Of a stretch of DNA of 64,000 bases, positions 1 to 5,873 are shown in pieces. A program made the translations under genes and the position numbers. The notes beneath the pieces were generated by a model. The model was given only the letters and a program-made list of their open reading frames with translations. It did no database searches and was not told the origin of the DNA. Source of the DNA: Syntrophobacterales bacterium (GTDB lineage Bacteria; Desulfobacterota; Desulfobaccia; Desulfobaccales; 0-14-0-80-60-11). Position 1 is the stretch's first letter. Each line of letters starts with the position of its first letter. Where the stretch lies: positions 1-64,000 of the forward strand of contig JAILZL010000009.1 of NCBI GenBank assembly GCA_023512475.1, in the 5' to 3' direction.

Positions 1-36
1 CGTCTCGGCGTAGGTGAGGAAGAATACGAATGTCAT
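1..36 (-). CDS. N-terminus of an unidentified protein, cut by window edge
   Basis: Only twelve codons are inside the window (MTFVFFLTYAET on the minus strand). The ATG overlaps the TGA of the upstream zinc-ribbon gene as ATGA, and GGAGG lies just before it, so translation is probably coupled. The hydrophobic start could be a membrane segment. Nothing more can be said about function. Confidence 0.5.
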   Translation of the reverse strand, partial: MTFVFFLTYAET

Positions 37-176
37 GGTTCCTCCTGCACATCCCGCATATCGATTTCTCCGCACGTACCTTTGTACCCGCAGTTCGTGC
101 AGAAATGTGTGCAGCCACGTTGCTCGGTCATTGGAAAATTACAGACCGGACACGGAATTTCCCAAGTTTCGTTCAT
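33..176 (-). CDS. 47-aa zinc-ribbon protein
   Basis: A small protein that begins MNETWEIPCPVCNFPMTE. Cysteines form CPVC near residue 10 and a second pair with CTNCG near residue 28, typical of a small zinc ribbon. A GGGGAGG ribosome site precedes the ATG, and the start overlaps the stop of the XRE gene upstream by four bases, so it is part of a minus-strand cluster of small genes. Such proteins are common in phages and integrative elements; the role is unknown. Confidence 0.6.
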   Translation of the reverse strand: MNETWEIPCPVCNFPMTEQRGCTHFCTNCGYKGTCGEIDMRDVQEEP

Positions 177-553
177 TTGTGTTCCTCCCCAAGCGGCCAT
201 AATTCCTCGATAGATACTCCGAGGGCCGTGGCAATCTTTTGAGCGGTAATAACATCCGGCAGTGCTTTTCCCTGTATGATATCGCGATGTCTAACTGGTT
301 TAGGGGAAAGTTCGATTCCTGGTTCATTAACGGGGCTCCGTCCTAGCAAGACATCTACCGAAACACCCAAGATATCCGACATCTTCACAAGGCTATCTAA
401 AGTTGGCTCATTTTCACCCATTTCATACTTAGCTACCGTCGGCCGGGATACTCCAATCTGTTCAGCGAGCTGTTGCTGAGTGGTGTTCTTGGCCATCCGT
501 AGTGTCTTTAGGTTATTGGCAAAGATAATCGAGATAACACCCTTATGCGTCAA
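173..553 (-). CDS. XRE-family transcriptional repressor with an extra half domain
   Basis: A Cro/CI-type helix-turn-helix lies at about residues 12 to 70 (QQQLAEQIGVSRPTVAKYE, then ENEPTLDSLVKMSDILGVS). A second, incomplete XRE segment follows at the C-terminus: it keeps the last helices (AQKIATALGVSIEELWPL) but lacks the usual first helices. The same ending is seen in the XRE gene just upstream, which suggests internal duplication or fusion. The start chosen is a TTG at 553, because AAGGAGG lies seven bases before it; no ATG in frame has such a site. Likely the repressor of the element. Confidence 0.75.
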   Translation of the reverse strand: MTHKGVISIIFANNLKTLRMAKNTTQQQLAEQIGVSRPTVAKYEMGENEPTLDSLVKMSDILGVSVDVLLGRSPVNEPGIELSPKPVRHRDIIQGKALPDVITAQKIATALGVSIEELWPLGEEHK

Positions 554-587
554 TTCATGTCCTCCTTGAACACTGCATCGATCTTCG

Positions 588-668
588 CTATCTCCTCTTG
601 GCGGGCATGTACCTGTCTTGCAGCCACAGACCAGCGCAAACGACGATCCCGGTGATAACAACCAACAT
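588..668 (-). CDS. 26-aa hydrophobic peptide
   Basis: This very short reading frame starts with ATG seven bases after GAGGAGG. It encodes one hydrophobic stretch (MLVVITGIVVCAGLWL) followed by a basic end (PAKRR), the layout of a small single-pass membrane peptide. It sits between the two XRE genes on the same strand. Expression is inferred only from the ribosome site; the overlapping frames also lack stops for some length, so the call is tentative. Confidence 0.35.
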   Translation of the reverse strand: MLVVITGIVVCAGLWLQDRYMPAKRR

Positions 669-680
669 TCCACAGCCTCC

Positions 681-896
681 TCAAAAAGGTTCTGGTTCAT
701 CCTCTTGAGACAATGGCCATAGTTCGTCCACTGTTGTGCCGAGAGCATGGGCAATCTTTTGTGCGTATACCAGCTTTGGGATGTCGCCGTTCACGATTCG
801 GCTAATCGTGTTTTTGGGTATCCCGGTCCTTCTGGCTAGATCCTCTTGGCTAATCTCTCTCATGACCAGCATAATCTTCAATTTCGTCGGTGCCAT
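681..896 (-). CDS. Small XRE-family regulator, 71 aa
   Basis: A single Cro/CI helix-turn-helix fills the protein (QEDLARRTGIPKNTISRIVNG, then AQKIAHALGTTVDELWPL). The start at MAPTKLK is chosen because it gives a standard length; the longer upstream reading is hydrophobic and unlike the family. It faces away from the plus-strand genes that begin at 1000, so the 100-bp gap between them is the obvious control region of a lysogeny-type switch. Confidence 0.75.
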   Translation of the reverse strand: MAPTKLKIMLVMREISQEDLARRTGIPKNTISRIVNGDIPKLVYAQKIAHALGTTVDELWPLSQEDEPEPF

Positions 897-999
897 AATC
901 GTCTCACGTCCCAATTCTAAAACTTTTTCACGAAAAATGGAACATATCACAAAAAACAAGCATATCATATACCATCCTAATACAAAGGAGATGTCGAAT
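897..999. promoter_or_regulatory. Divergent control region of the element
   Basis: AT-rich gap between the minus-strand XRE gene and the first plus-strand gene. CATATCA occurs twice, at about 945 and 961, and could be a repressor half-site; TATCAT at about 963 may be a -10 box for the plus-strand genes. AAGGAG at 985-990 is the ribosome site for the ATG at 1000. The operator idea rests on position and on only two short repeats. Confidence 0.35.
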
Positions 1000-1092
1000 A
1001 TGGACGAAGTAAAGAAACCGGTGATCACTTACCAGATGCAGGGGCCATGCAGCTACGAGAGGGATACAGAACAGGTTGGGGTGAGGGGGTGA
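1000..1092 (+). CDS. 30-aa hypothetical protein
   Basis: Starts MDEVKKPVITYQMQ with AAGGAG nine bases ahead. An ATG at 991 touches the ribosome site and is less likely. The stop overlaps the next ATG as TGATG, so the two are probably translated together. No family is recognised; small genes right after the repressor switch are typical early genes of phages and integrative elements. Confidence 0.45.
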   Translation: MDEVKKPVITYQMQGPCSYERDTEQVGVRG

Positions 1093-1445
1093 TGCACTCG
1101 AAAGCTACGGTCTGGTACATCTGTGAGGAATACGTGAACGCAGGCCGCAAGTTCTATTGGAAACGTGAACTGCTAACGACCGACTCCTACCGCAACCTGG
1201 ACTCGGTGTATTGGAGCGACCGGAGGCCAATTACGAGGCGGACATTCGAAAGAGCACAGCGGGAAGGCTACAAGTGCGACCTCGTTCGGATCTATCATCC
1301 ACCGGGTGACATCATCTTGCTGGAGGGGAGGGGGCGTGGTGGAAGGGACGGACAAAGTAACGCTCATCAACCTGCTCAACGGCGTGGCAACAATGTTGTA
1401 CGACTGCTGCGCTATCGACTGCGCAAATCCATGGACATGCGATGA
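1092..1445 (+). CDS. Hypothetical protein, 117 aa
   Basis: Begins MHSKATVWYICEEYVN and follows the 30-aa gene with a one-base overlap. The first 80 residues look like a normal protein, rich in aromatic and charged residues (RKFYWKRELL, DSVYWSDRRP). The last part (GRGRGGRDGQ onward) overlaps the next gene by about 110 bases and looks less natural, so the true end may be disturbed by a frameshift near 1330. No function recognised. Confidence 0.45.
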   Translation: MHSKATVWYICEEYVNAGRKFYWKRELLTTDSYRNLDSVYWSDRRPITRRTFERAQREGYKCDLVRIYHPPGDIILLEGRGRGGRDGQSNAHQPAQRRGNNVVRLLRYRLRKSMDMR

Positions 1446-1614
1446 TTGCTCGATAGGCCGGGCAAAGAGAGAGATAATTCGGATCGGTATCGGACTTCAC
1501 TTGCCAGAAGTCATGGCAACCTTGGAACCTGACGAAGCAATGTCATTGGACGAGCCTTGCAGATGCTTTACTCTCATTAAGGGACGAGCGTCTAAAAACC
1601 GATCACGAAATTGA
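1336..1614 (+). CDS. Cysteine-rich hypothetical protein, 92 aa
   Basis: GTG start chosen because the purine-rich stretch GGAGGGGAGGGGG ends just before it. The protein has a cluster of cysteines near residues 20 to 35 (YDCCAIDCANPWTCDDC) that could bind a metal. The C-terminal codons run into three 12-bp direct repeats beside the attachment core. It overlaps the preceding frame. Phage-like, of unknown role. Confidence 0.4.
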   Translation: MVEGTDKVTLINLLNGVATMLYDCCAIDCANPWTCDDCSIGRAKREIIRIGIGLHLPEVMATLEPDEAMSLDEPCRCFTLIKGRASKNRSRN

Positions 1615-1636
1615 TCGCAAAAATGATCGCAAACTC
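1601..1636. repeat. Three 12-bp direct repeats left of the att core
   Basis: GATCACGAAATT, GATCGCAAAAAT and GATCGCAAACTC lie head to tail with no gap. They lie about 120 bp from the tRNA fragment, where arm-type binding sites of a tyrosine integrase are expected. The first unit overlaps the end of the preceding gene. A function as arm sites is inferred from place and repetition. Confidence 0.6.
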
Positions 1637-1758
1637 CGATTGTTTACGTTGGTCTGGATTGGTCAAAACAGCAAAGGCATCCGAAAAAACCGCGCCACCA
1701 TTGGCATTGAAGAGTCTCCATACACAGCGATGGGTGAGATAGAAAGCCAAAGAGCTAT

Positions 1759-1803
1759 CTCGTAATGAGCAGGTCCCCGGTTCGAATCCGGGAGGTGGCT
1801 CCA
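1759..1803 (+). tRNA. 3' fragment of tRNA-Thr(CGU), attachment core
   Basis: The anticodon loop CTCGTAA (anticodon CGT at 1761-1763), the T arm (CCCGG, TTCGAAT, CCGGG) and the acceptor end AGGTGGC-T-CCA are intact. The D arm and the 5' acceptor strand are missing, and the bases just before 1759 do not pair with the anticodon stem. This is the usual footprint left by an element that integrates into the 3' half of a tRNA gene. It cannot work as a tRNA. Confidence 0.85.
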
Positions 1804-1836
1804 GAGAAAAGCCCGAAACGACAAGGTTTTCGGGGA

Positions 1837-1864
1837 GGTCGTCCAGAAATGGGCGGCCTTTTTT
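1837..1864 (+). terminator. Rho-independent terminator after the tRNA fragment
   Basis: Eight-base stem GGTCGTCC / GGGCGGCC (with two G-T pairs), loop AGAAAT, then six T. It lies 34 bases past the CCA of the tRNA fragment, and probably came with the tRNA sequence or ends plus-strand transcription before the integrase gene. Confidence 0.7.
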
Positions 1865-1872
1865 CGTGGTTT

Positions 1873-1931
1873 GGTGTGTCACTGGTGTGTCAAAGGGTTT
1901 CGGATTTCGGCTGGCGTGTCACGGTGTGTCA
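1873..1931. repeat. Two pairs of 9-bp direct repeats, likely integrase arm sites
   Basis: GGTGTGTCA at 1873, 1884 and 1923, and GGCGTGTCA at 1913. Within a pair the units are 11 and 10 bp apart, and the pairs are 40 bp apart, so all four lie on nearly the same face of the helix. They fill the gap between the attachment core and the integrase stop; the last copy overlaps the stop codon. This is the layout of arm-type sites of lambda/Tn916-like integrases. Confidence 0.75.
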
Positions 1932-3071
1932 GCTCCCAAACAGCATGCTTTCCAACTTTGCCGTCGCGTTCGACTGCGTATCGGGGAGGACGCGACTGTA
2001 GGTGTTCAGTGTGAGGGTGATGTCTGAGTGTCCCAAGCGCTCGCTCACGACTTTGGGGTTGACTCCTGCTTTGAGAAGCAAGGTGGCGCAGGTGTGCCGG
2101 AGGTCGTACAAGCGCACCTTTTCTGAGACGCCAATCGAATTCAGCAGGGGCTTGAAATGCCGTTGGACGAGATTGCGTTCTTGGATGGGCTGTCCGTTTT
2201 CGCTGGTAAACACAAAGCCGTTGTCCATGTGCAATTCCCCGGCCGCTTCTTTCTCCTGCTCTTGTTGCTCCTTGAGTTGCCGCAGTTCATTCAACAGTGT
2301 GTCGGACAATACGACGTTGCGCACCGAACGTCGTGTCTTGGGTGAAGTGAGCATGTATCCCTTCCCGCGCCGGCTGAGTGTGCGCTGGATATAGACTTTC
2401 TTTTGCTCAAAGTCGATATCCGTCCACTTGAGGGCAAACGCTTCTCCCGGACGGCAACCGGTGAACAAGAGAAAGTGGAACAGCGTTCCATAGCGGTCAT
2501 ACACGCATGCATCGAGAAAGCGCTTTGCGTCTTCTTCGGACAAACAGTGCATTTCTTCCTGCTGCAGTTTGGGCAGTTTCACGAATGAAGCCGGGATTTG
2601 CGGCAACAATCGCCACATCACGGCCTGTTTCAGCGCGGAATTGAACACCGAGTGTGCCCGCCGAATGGTCGCCGGTTTTAGCCCTTTTGCTTGCAGTTTG
2701 GCGTACATTTCCTGAATGTCCAGCGGGGTCAGCTTGTTCAATTTGATGTCGCCCACGTACGGACGGATGTAGCGTGCCAGCATCTCCACATCGTTCTGGT
2801 ACGTGCGCTGTTTCACAGCCGTCTCATGGGCCTGCAACCACCGGTCCAGGTAATGGTTCACCGATTCCCTGGTCGATTCAGGCAGGATACCCTTATCCCT
2901 CTCGGCCAGCATTTCCCGCAGGACTCTCTGTGCTTCTCGTTTGCCTCCATGGACCTGCTTGCTGATGTACCGCTTTTTACCCTTAGCGTCGCGTCCGGCA
3001 AAAACTCTGACCAGCCAAATTTGCTGACCGGTCCGTTTGTGAACGCCCTTGTCGATGATCTGCCCCTCCAT
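1929..3071 (-). CDS. int: Tyrosine site-specific integrase, 380 aa
   Basis: Catalyses recombination between attP and the chromosomal attB. An N-terminal arm-binding region (MEGQIIDKGVHKRTG) is followed by a SAM-like core-binding domain (residues ~55 to 150) and the catalytic domain. Active-site landmarks are TGCRPGEAFALKW (first Arg), SPKTRRS (Lys), LRHTCATLL (His and its partner) and TLNTYSRV (nucleophile Tyr). The start is set at 3071 by AAAGGAGGA nine bases upstream. The 3' end points at a tRNA-Thr fragment, the expected target. Codon use and base content are more like Firmicutes than like the GC-rich remainder of the window. Confidence 0.95.
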   Translation of the reverse strand: MEGQIIDKGVHKRTGQQIWLVRVFAGRDAKGKKRYISKQVHGGKREAQRVLREMLAERDKGILPESTRESVNHYLDRWLQAHETAVKQRTYQNDVEMLARYIRPYVGDIKLNKLTPLDIQEMYAKLQAKGLKPATIRRAHSVFNSALKQAVMWRLLPQIPASFVKLPKLQQEEMHCLSEEDAKRFLDACVYDRYGTLFHFLLFTGCRPGEAFALKWTDIDFEQKKVYIQRTLSRRGKGYMLTSPKTRRSVRNVVLSDTLLNELRQLKEQQEQEKEAAGELHMDNGFVFTSENGQPIQERNLVQRHFKPLLNSIGVSEKVRLYDLRHTCATLLLKAGVNPKVVSERLGHSDITLTLNTYSRVLPDTQSNATAKLESMLFGS

Positions 3072-3096
3072 GAATGCTTGTCCTCCTTTCATCAGC

Positions 3097-3128
3097 AAAC
3101 TTTTGTCTATATTATAAACTTTTGTCTA
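3097..3128. promoter_or_regulatory. Repeat operator over the integrase promoter
   Basis: AAACTTTTGTCTA occurs twice, at 3097 and 3116, an exact 13-bp direct repeat with a 19-bp period that brackets the -10 box of the integrase promoter. A regulator bound there would block transcription of int. The binding protein is not identified. Confidence 0.5.
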
Positions 3129-3140
3129 AAAAGAAAGCAA
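3111..3140 (-). promoter_or_regulatory. Sigma-70 type promoter of int
   Basis: On the minus strand TTGCTT (3135-3140) and TATAAT (3111-3116) are 18 bases apart. The leader to the ATG at 3071 is about 35 bases and contains the ribosome site. The -10 box is a perfect match. Confidence 0.6.
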
Positions 3141-3185
3141 GTGTTTTTCGAAAAAATCAACTAATTCGCCTCCCGAAACTTTTTC

Positions 3186-3229
3186 TAGACTTTATTATTC
3201 ATTAGGTGTATAGTTACCTAGGTAACTAT
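3186..3229 (+). promoter_or_regulatory. MarR promoter with 20-bp palindromic operator
   Basis: TAGACT (3186-3191) and TATAGT (3209-3214), 17 bases apart, form a likely promoter. A perfect 20-bp palindrome, ATAGTTACCTAGGTAACTAT (3210-3229), covers the -10 box. Palindromes of this size at the start of their own gene are typical MarR-family operators, so the gene at 3253 is probably self-repressed. Confidence 0.7.
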
Positions 3230-3252
3230 TTTCATTAATCGGAGAGAATGCG

Positions 3253-3669
3253 ATGAATAAGCAAAGCGAACTGTTTCACTCAATAAATCAAGTATCACGT
3301 CATTATTCAAAAATATTAAATGAAAATCTTGTTCCGCTTGGTATATATTCGGCCCAATGGAGCATTATTTTCCTTTTAAAAAGAGACGGTGCACTATCTC
3401 AAAAGGAAATTTCGAATTACTTAGGTGTCGAAGCACCTACGATGACGAGAACATTAATTCGCATGGAAAAATCAGGCTGGATTATCAGATTACCTGGAAA
3501 GGATAAGCGGGAAAAAAAGATAGAGCTTACAGAAGCAGCATTAAATGAGTACCCCGTATGGCTAAAGGTCGTACGCAAGACGGAAGATGAGGTGCTTTAT
3601 CAAGTATTAGATGAAGAAATAGATGACCTCCTTAAGCTCACTCAAAAATTAAAAAACAATCTCGGTTAA
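3253..3669 (+). CDS. MarR-family transcriptional regulator, 138 aa
   Basis: A winged helix-turn-helix fills residues ~30 to 110: LSQKEISNYLGVEAPTMTRTLIRMEKSGWI is the HTH and KDKREKKIELTE the wing. Length is normal for the family. GGAGAG six bases before the ATG sets the start. It is followed 49 bp later by the start of an MFS exporter gene, the common drug-responsive repressor and pump pair of bacilli. The AT-rich codons differ strongly from the rest of the window. Confidence 0.9.
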   Translation: MNKQSELFHSINQVSRHYSKILNENLVPLGIYSAQWSIIFLLKRDGALSQKEISNYLGVEAPTMTRTLIRMEKSGWIIRLPGKDKREKKIELTEAALNEYPVWLKVVRKTEDEVLYQVLDEEIDDLLKLTQKLKNNLG

Positions 3670-3718
3670 GTTAGATATTAAGATATCCGCCTTGCCGAAA
3701 AGTTAGGAGGACATCGGT

Positions 3719-3890
3719 TTGAAAAAAGAGCCTTTATGGACAAAAGATTTTTTAGGAGTATCATTTATTAGCTTTTTTCTTTTTGTCGTTTTTTATATTT
3801 TGTTTTTTTTTATTCAATGTATTGTTTTATTTTTTATTTGGGTTTTTGGCACAAGGAATGCAATTAGAAAAGGCGTATATGAACCTGAAC
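3719..3890 (+). pseudogene. Truncated MFS exporter, first ~27 codons only
   Basis: A TTG start follows TTAGGAGG. The first residues (MKKEPLWTKDFLGVSFISFFLFVV) look like the start of a bacillar MFS drug transporter, consistent with the MarR gene upstream. After about position 3800 the reading no longer resembles a transporter: it becomes a T-rich stretch, then an unrelated segment (GTRNAIRKGVYEPEL), and then crosses into GC-rich DNA. The gene is cut, either by a real rearrangement or by a false join. Confidence 0.6.
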
Positions 3891-3929
3891 TAAGGTACCC
3901 ACATCCCCCCCTTAATCAAAGTTCATATA
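3876..3929. other. Inverted repeat at the composition break
   Basis: TATATGAAC (3876-3884) and GTTCATATA (3921-3929) are inverted repeats 36 bases apart, placed where AT-rich Firmicute-like DNA ends. The GC-rich chromosome is recognisable from about 3945. Short inverted repeats often mark chimeric joins made during amplification or assembly, but they may also be the end of an unrecognised element. Confidence 0.4.
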
Positions 3930-3948
3930 CCATTTTCTCCTTTCACCT

Positions 3949-3988
3949 GACCGGCCGGGTTCCTCCCCCACCCGGCCGGTCCCTTTTT
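3949..3988 (+). terminator. Strong hairpin and T run at the edge of the GC-rich part
   Basis: GACCGGCCGGGT (3949-3960) pairs with ACCCGGCCGGTC (3970-3981); CCTTTTT follows. The hairpin could end transcription in either direction: the minus-strand YaaW-like gene ends at 3993. The T run favours plus-strand termination. Confidence 0.6.
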
Positions 3989-3992
3989 GTCC

Positions 3993-4883
3993 TTACTCGC
4001 CGGCCTCCGCCCCCATCCCCCCGGGGCTGTCCTCGTCCCGGACCAGCCGGTAATGCAGGGCGGTGATGAAATTGCACAGCATCTGCGCCTGATAATTACT
4101 GGACTTCCTCCACCACACCAGGCCGGCGATTCCCAGTCCCAACGCCACCCCCACCGGTCCGGTGAGGGCCGCCAGGCCCGAGCTCATGCACGCATAAAAC
4201 CCAAAGGGCAGGCTCATCCCGACCAGCAGGCTCAGGGCCTTCATTACGGTGGCCGCAGCCAGAAAAAGGCCGAAGCCGGCGGCGTTCAGGGCCGCCACCG
4301 TCCCCAGGGCCAAGCCGCCGGTTTTCAGGACCGCCAGCAGGGCCTGGGCGCTGAGCTCCTCCGCCCCGATGGCCCGGCGCAGGGCCTCCCGGTCGCCGGC
4401 ACTCATTTTCTCCAGCAGCTCTTCCAGATGTTTTTTGAACTTTTATTCCTCCTCGGGGTTCAGGTTCTTCAGTTTCTTCTCCAACTCCTCCATCAGCTTT
4501 TTGACATTGGCCTGGCAGACCCGGCGTTCCAGTTCCGGCAGAGTGAGCCCGGTGGCATCAATCTGCAGATGCTGCGCCGCCACCTTCAGGGCCTCCCGGG
4601 AGATGGTCTCCGGATCCTCCTCTTTAAGGCTGACCCCGGCCATCTCCTTGATGGCCTTGAGGAGGCGCCGGCGCAACCCCGCGTCCGTCACCTCCGCGAG
4701 CTCCTCCCGCACCGCCTTGACCTTGTCCTCCAGGGGGCGGTAGTCCTGCCAGCCCAGCCAGCGGGCCAGCCCTCCTACGGTCTGCTCCCAGGCGACCTCC
4801 CACAGGCCCAGGGCCTGATACGACACGTTGAGCTCCAGCAATTCCTCCCGGGTCAACTTATCCAAGGCGGCCAGAAACAGCAT
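3993..4883 (-). pseudogene. YaaW-like (UPF0174/DUF3944) gene with an in-frame TAA
   Basis: Two pieces in the same frame read through as one protein. The 5' piece (4883 to 4443, 146 codons) ends LKNLNPEEE and TAA. The next codon continues KFKKHLEELLEKMSAGDREALRRAIG into the 3' piece (to 3993), which has glycine/alanine-rich membrane segments as in the C-terminal part of YaaW-type proteins. Twelve sense codons lie between the TAA and the next ATG, and that ATG has no usable ribosome site. The simplest view is one nonsense base change (GAA or CAA to TAA) or a sequencing error; re-initiation is less likely. The 5' end overlaps the YdjM-like gene by 26 bases. Confidence 0.55.
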
Positions 4884-5550
4884 TCCTCAAACCCTCCTGC
4901 CAGGCGTGGCCGAAATTTTCCCTCACCCACTGCCGCACCTGGGACAAGTTCTCCCCCAGGGCCAGGACAAAGAAGTCATAGGCCATCTTGAAGCACCAGA
5001 CGGCGTTCCCCAGAAGCCACAGGCTGTCATCCACTGGGGTGCCGTCCACCAGGGAGCCCAGGAAGGGGAAGATCACCGCCTTGGGATTGAAAGCATCGAG
5101 GATCAGATGGATCCCCACACCGACGGCCAAGCCGGCCAAGGCAACTCCCACTATCTTCCGCACCACCACATCCCACGTGCCTTCGCCGTCTCCCACCCAG
5201 GCCAGGGCGGCTTCATGCACCTTCTTAAGCAGCCAGACCCCCAGGCCGGAATGAAAAAAGAAGAAGCGGTGGGCGCCGATGCCCAGAAGGGGGATGTCCA
5301 GGTCCGGGAAATTCAGCCCGGCGGAGGCGGCAAAGAGACCGGCAGGGGCCAGCACCGCCACCTGGCCGAAGGTCCCGGTGTAGCTCTGCCACTGGGCCGC
5401 CTGCCGGCGCACCTCCTCATAAAACTCCGGCCCGAAAAGCCCGCCGGGGGTGAGGCGCGCCGCCCCCGCGGCCACCTCCCGGGACAGGCGGGCCGGCAGC
5501 AGCGCCCGGGACACCACCCGGGACACCAGATCCTTTTTCCTCTCGGTCAT
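4858..5550 (-). CDS. YdjM-like (DUF457) membrane-bound hydrolase family protein, 230 aa
   Basis: Hydrophobic segments at residues ~60 to 80, ~95 to 115 and ~130 to 155 place it in the membrane. Conserved-looking polar residues match the YdjM family of putative metal-dependent hydrolases: FPDLDIPLLGIGAHR, HS after it, and GIHLILDAFNP. The precise reaction is unknown in the family. It is probably co-transcribed with the downstream YaaW-like gene, which it overlaps. Confidence 0.6.
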   Translation of the reverse strand: MTERKKDLVSRVVSRALLPARLSREVAAGAARLTPGGLFGPEFYEEVRRQAAQWQSYTGTFGQVAVLAPAGLFAASAGLNFPDLDIPLLGIGAHRFFFFHSGLGVWLLKKVHEAALAWVGDGEGTWDVVVRKIVGVALAGLAVGVGIHLILDAFNPKAVIFPFLGSLVDGTPVDDSLWLLGNAVWCFKMAYDFFVLALGENLSQVRQWVRENFGHAWQEGLRNAVSGRLG

Positions 5551-5873
5551 ATCTGCCTCACCAGCGATGAAAATCCCTCTCCCCGCGCCGTCACCGGGCC
5601 CCCGTAGGACGCCCGGACATCCTCCCCTTGCCCCCTTCCCGTTAATCCTCTATAAAATAGACAGACTGACAGGCCGGGACAAGGCAAAACTTATGGCACC
5701 GCCGTCCCGATCCGGGCCCCTTCAGGCTACCGGCCCTCCCCCAGACATAGCTTTAGATTTTCCACTTTCCGTCAATGCTAGGAAAATCCTAACCTCCGCC
5801 TTGCATTTTTCTCATAACCCTCCGGCAGACTGTGAGTAAGAGAAATCCCAAGTCTTTCAGGAAAAGGAGAGTC
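5551..5873 (+). promoter_or_regulatory. Upstream region of the pst operon
   Basis: No gene is visible. The strand is lower in GC than its surroundings from 5640 on, as expected for a promoter region. A palindrome AGGAAAATCCT lies at about 5780, and GACAG is repeated at about 5660. I see no clear Pho box (two CTGTCAT units 11 bases apart), so control by phosphate is expected from the genes and not shown by the sequence. Confidence 0.35.

Noticed and set aside
5640-5700. Possible Pho box upstream of pstS (GACAG twice)
   Set aside because: Spacing is 8 bases instead of the 11-base period of Pho boxes and only half of each unit matches.
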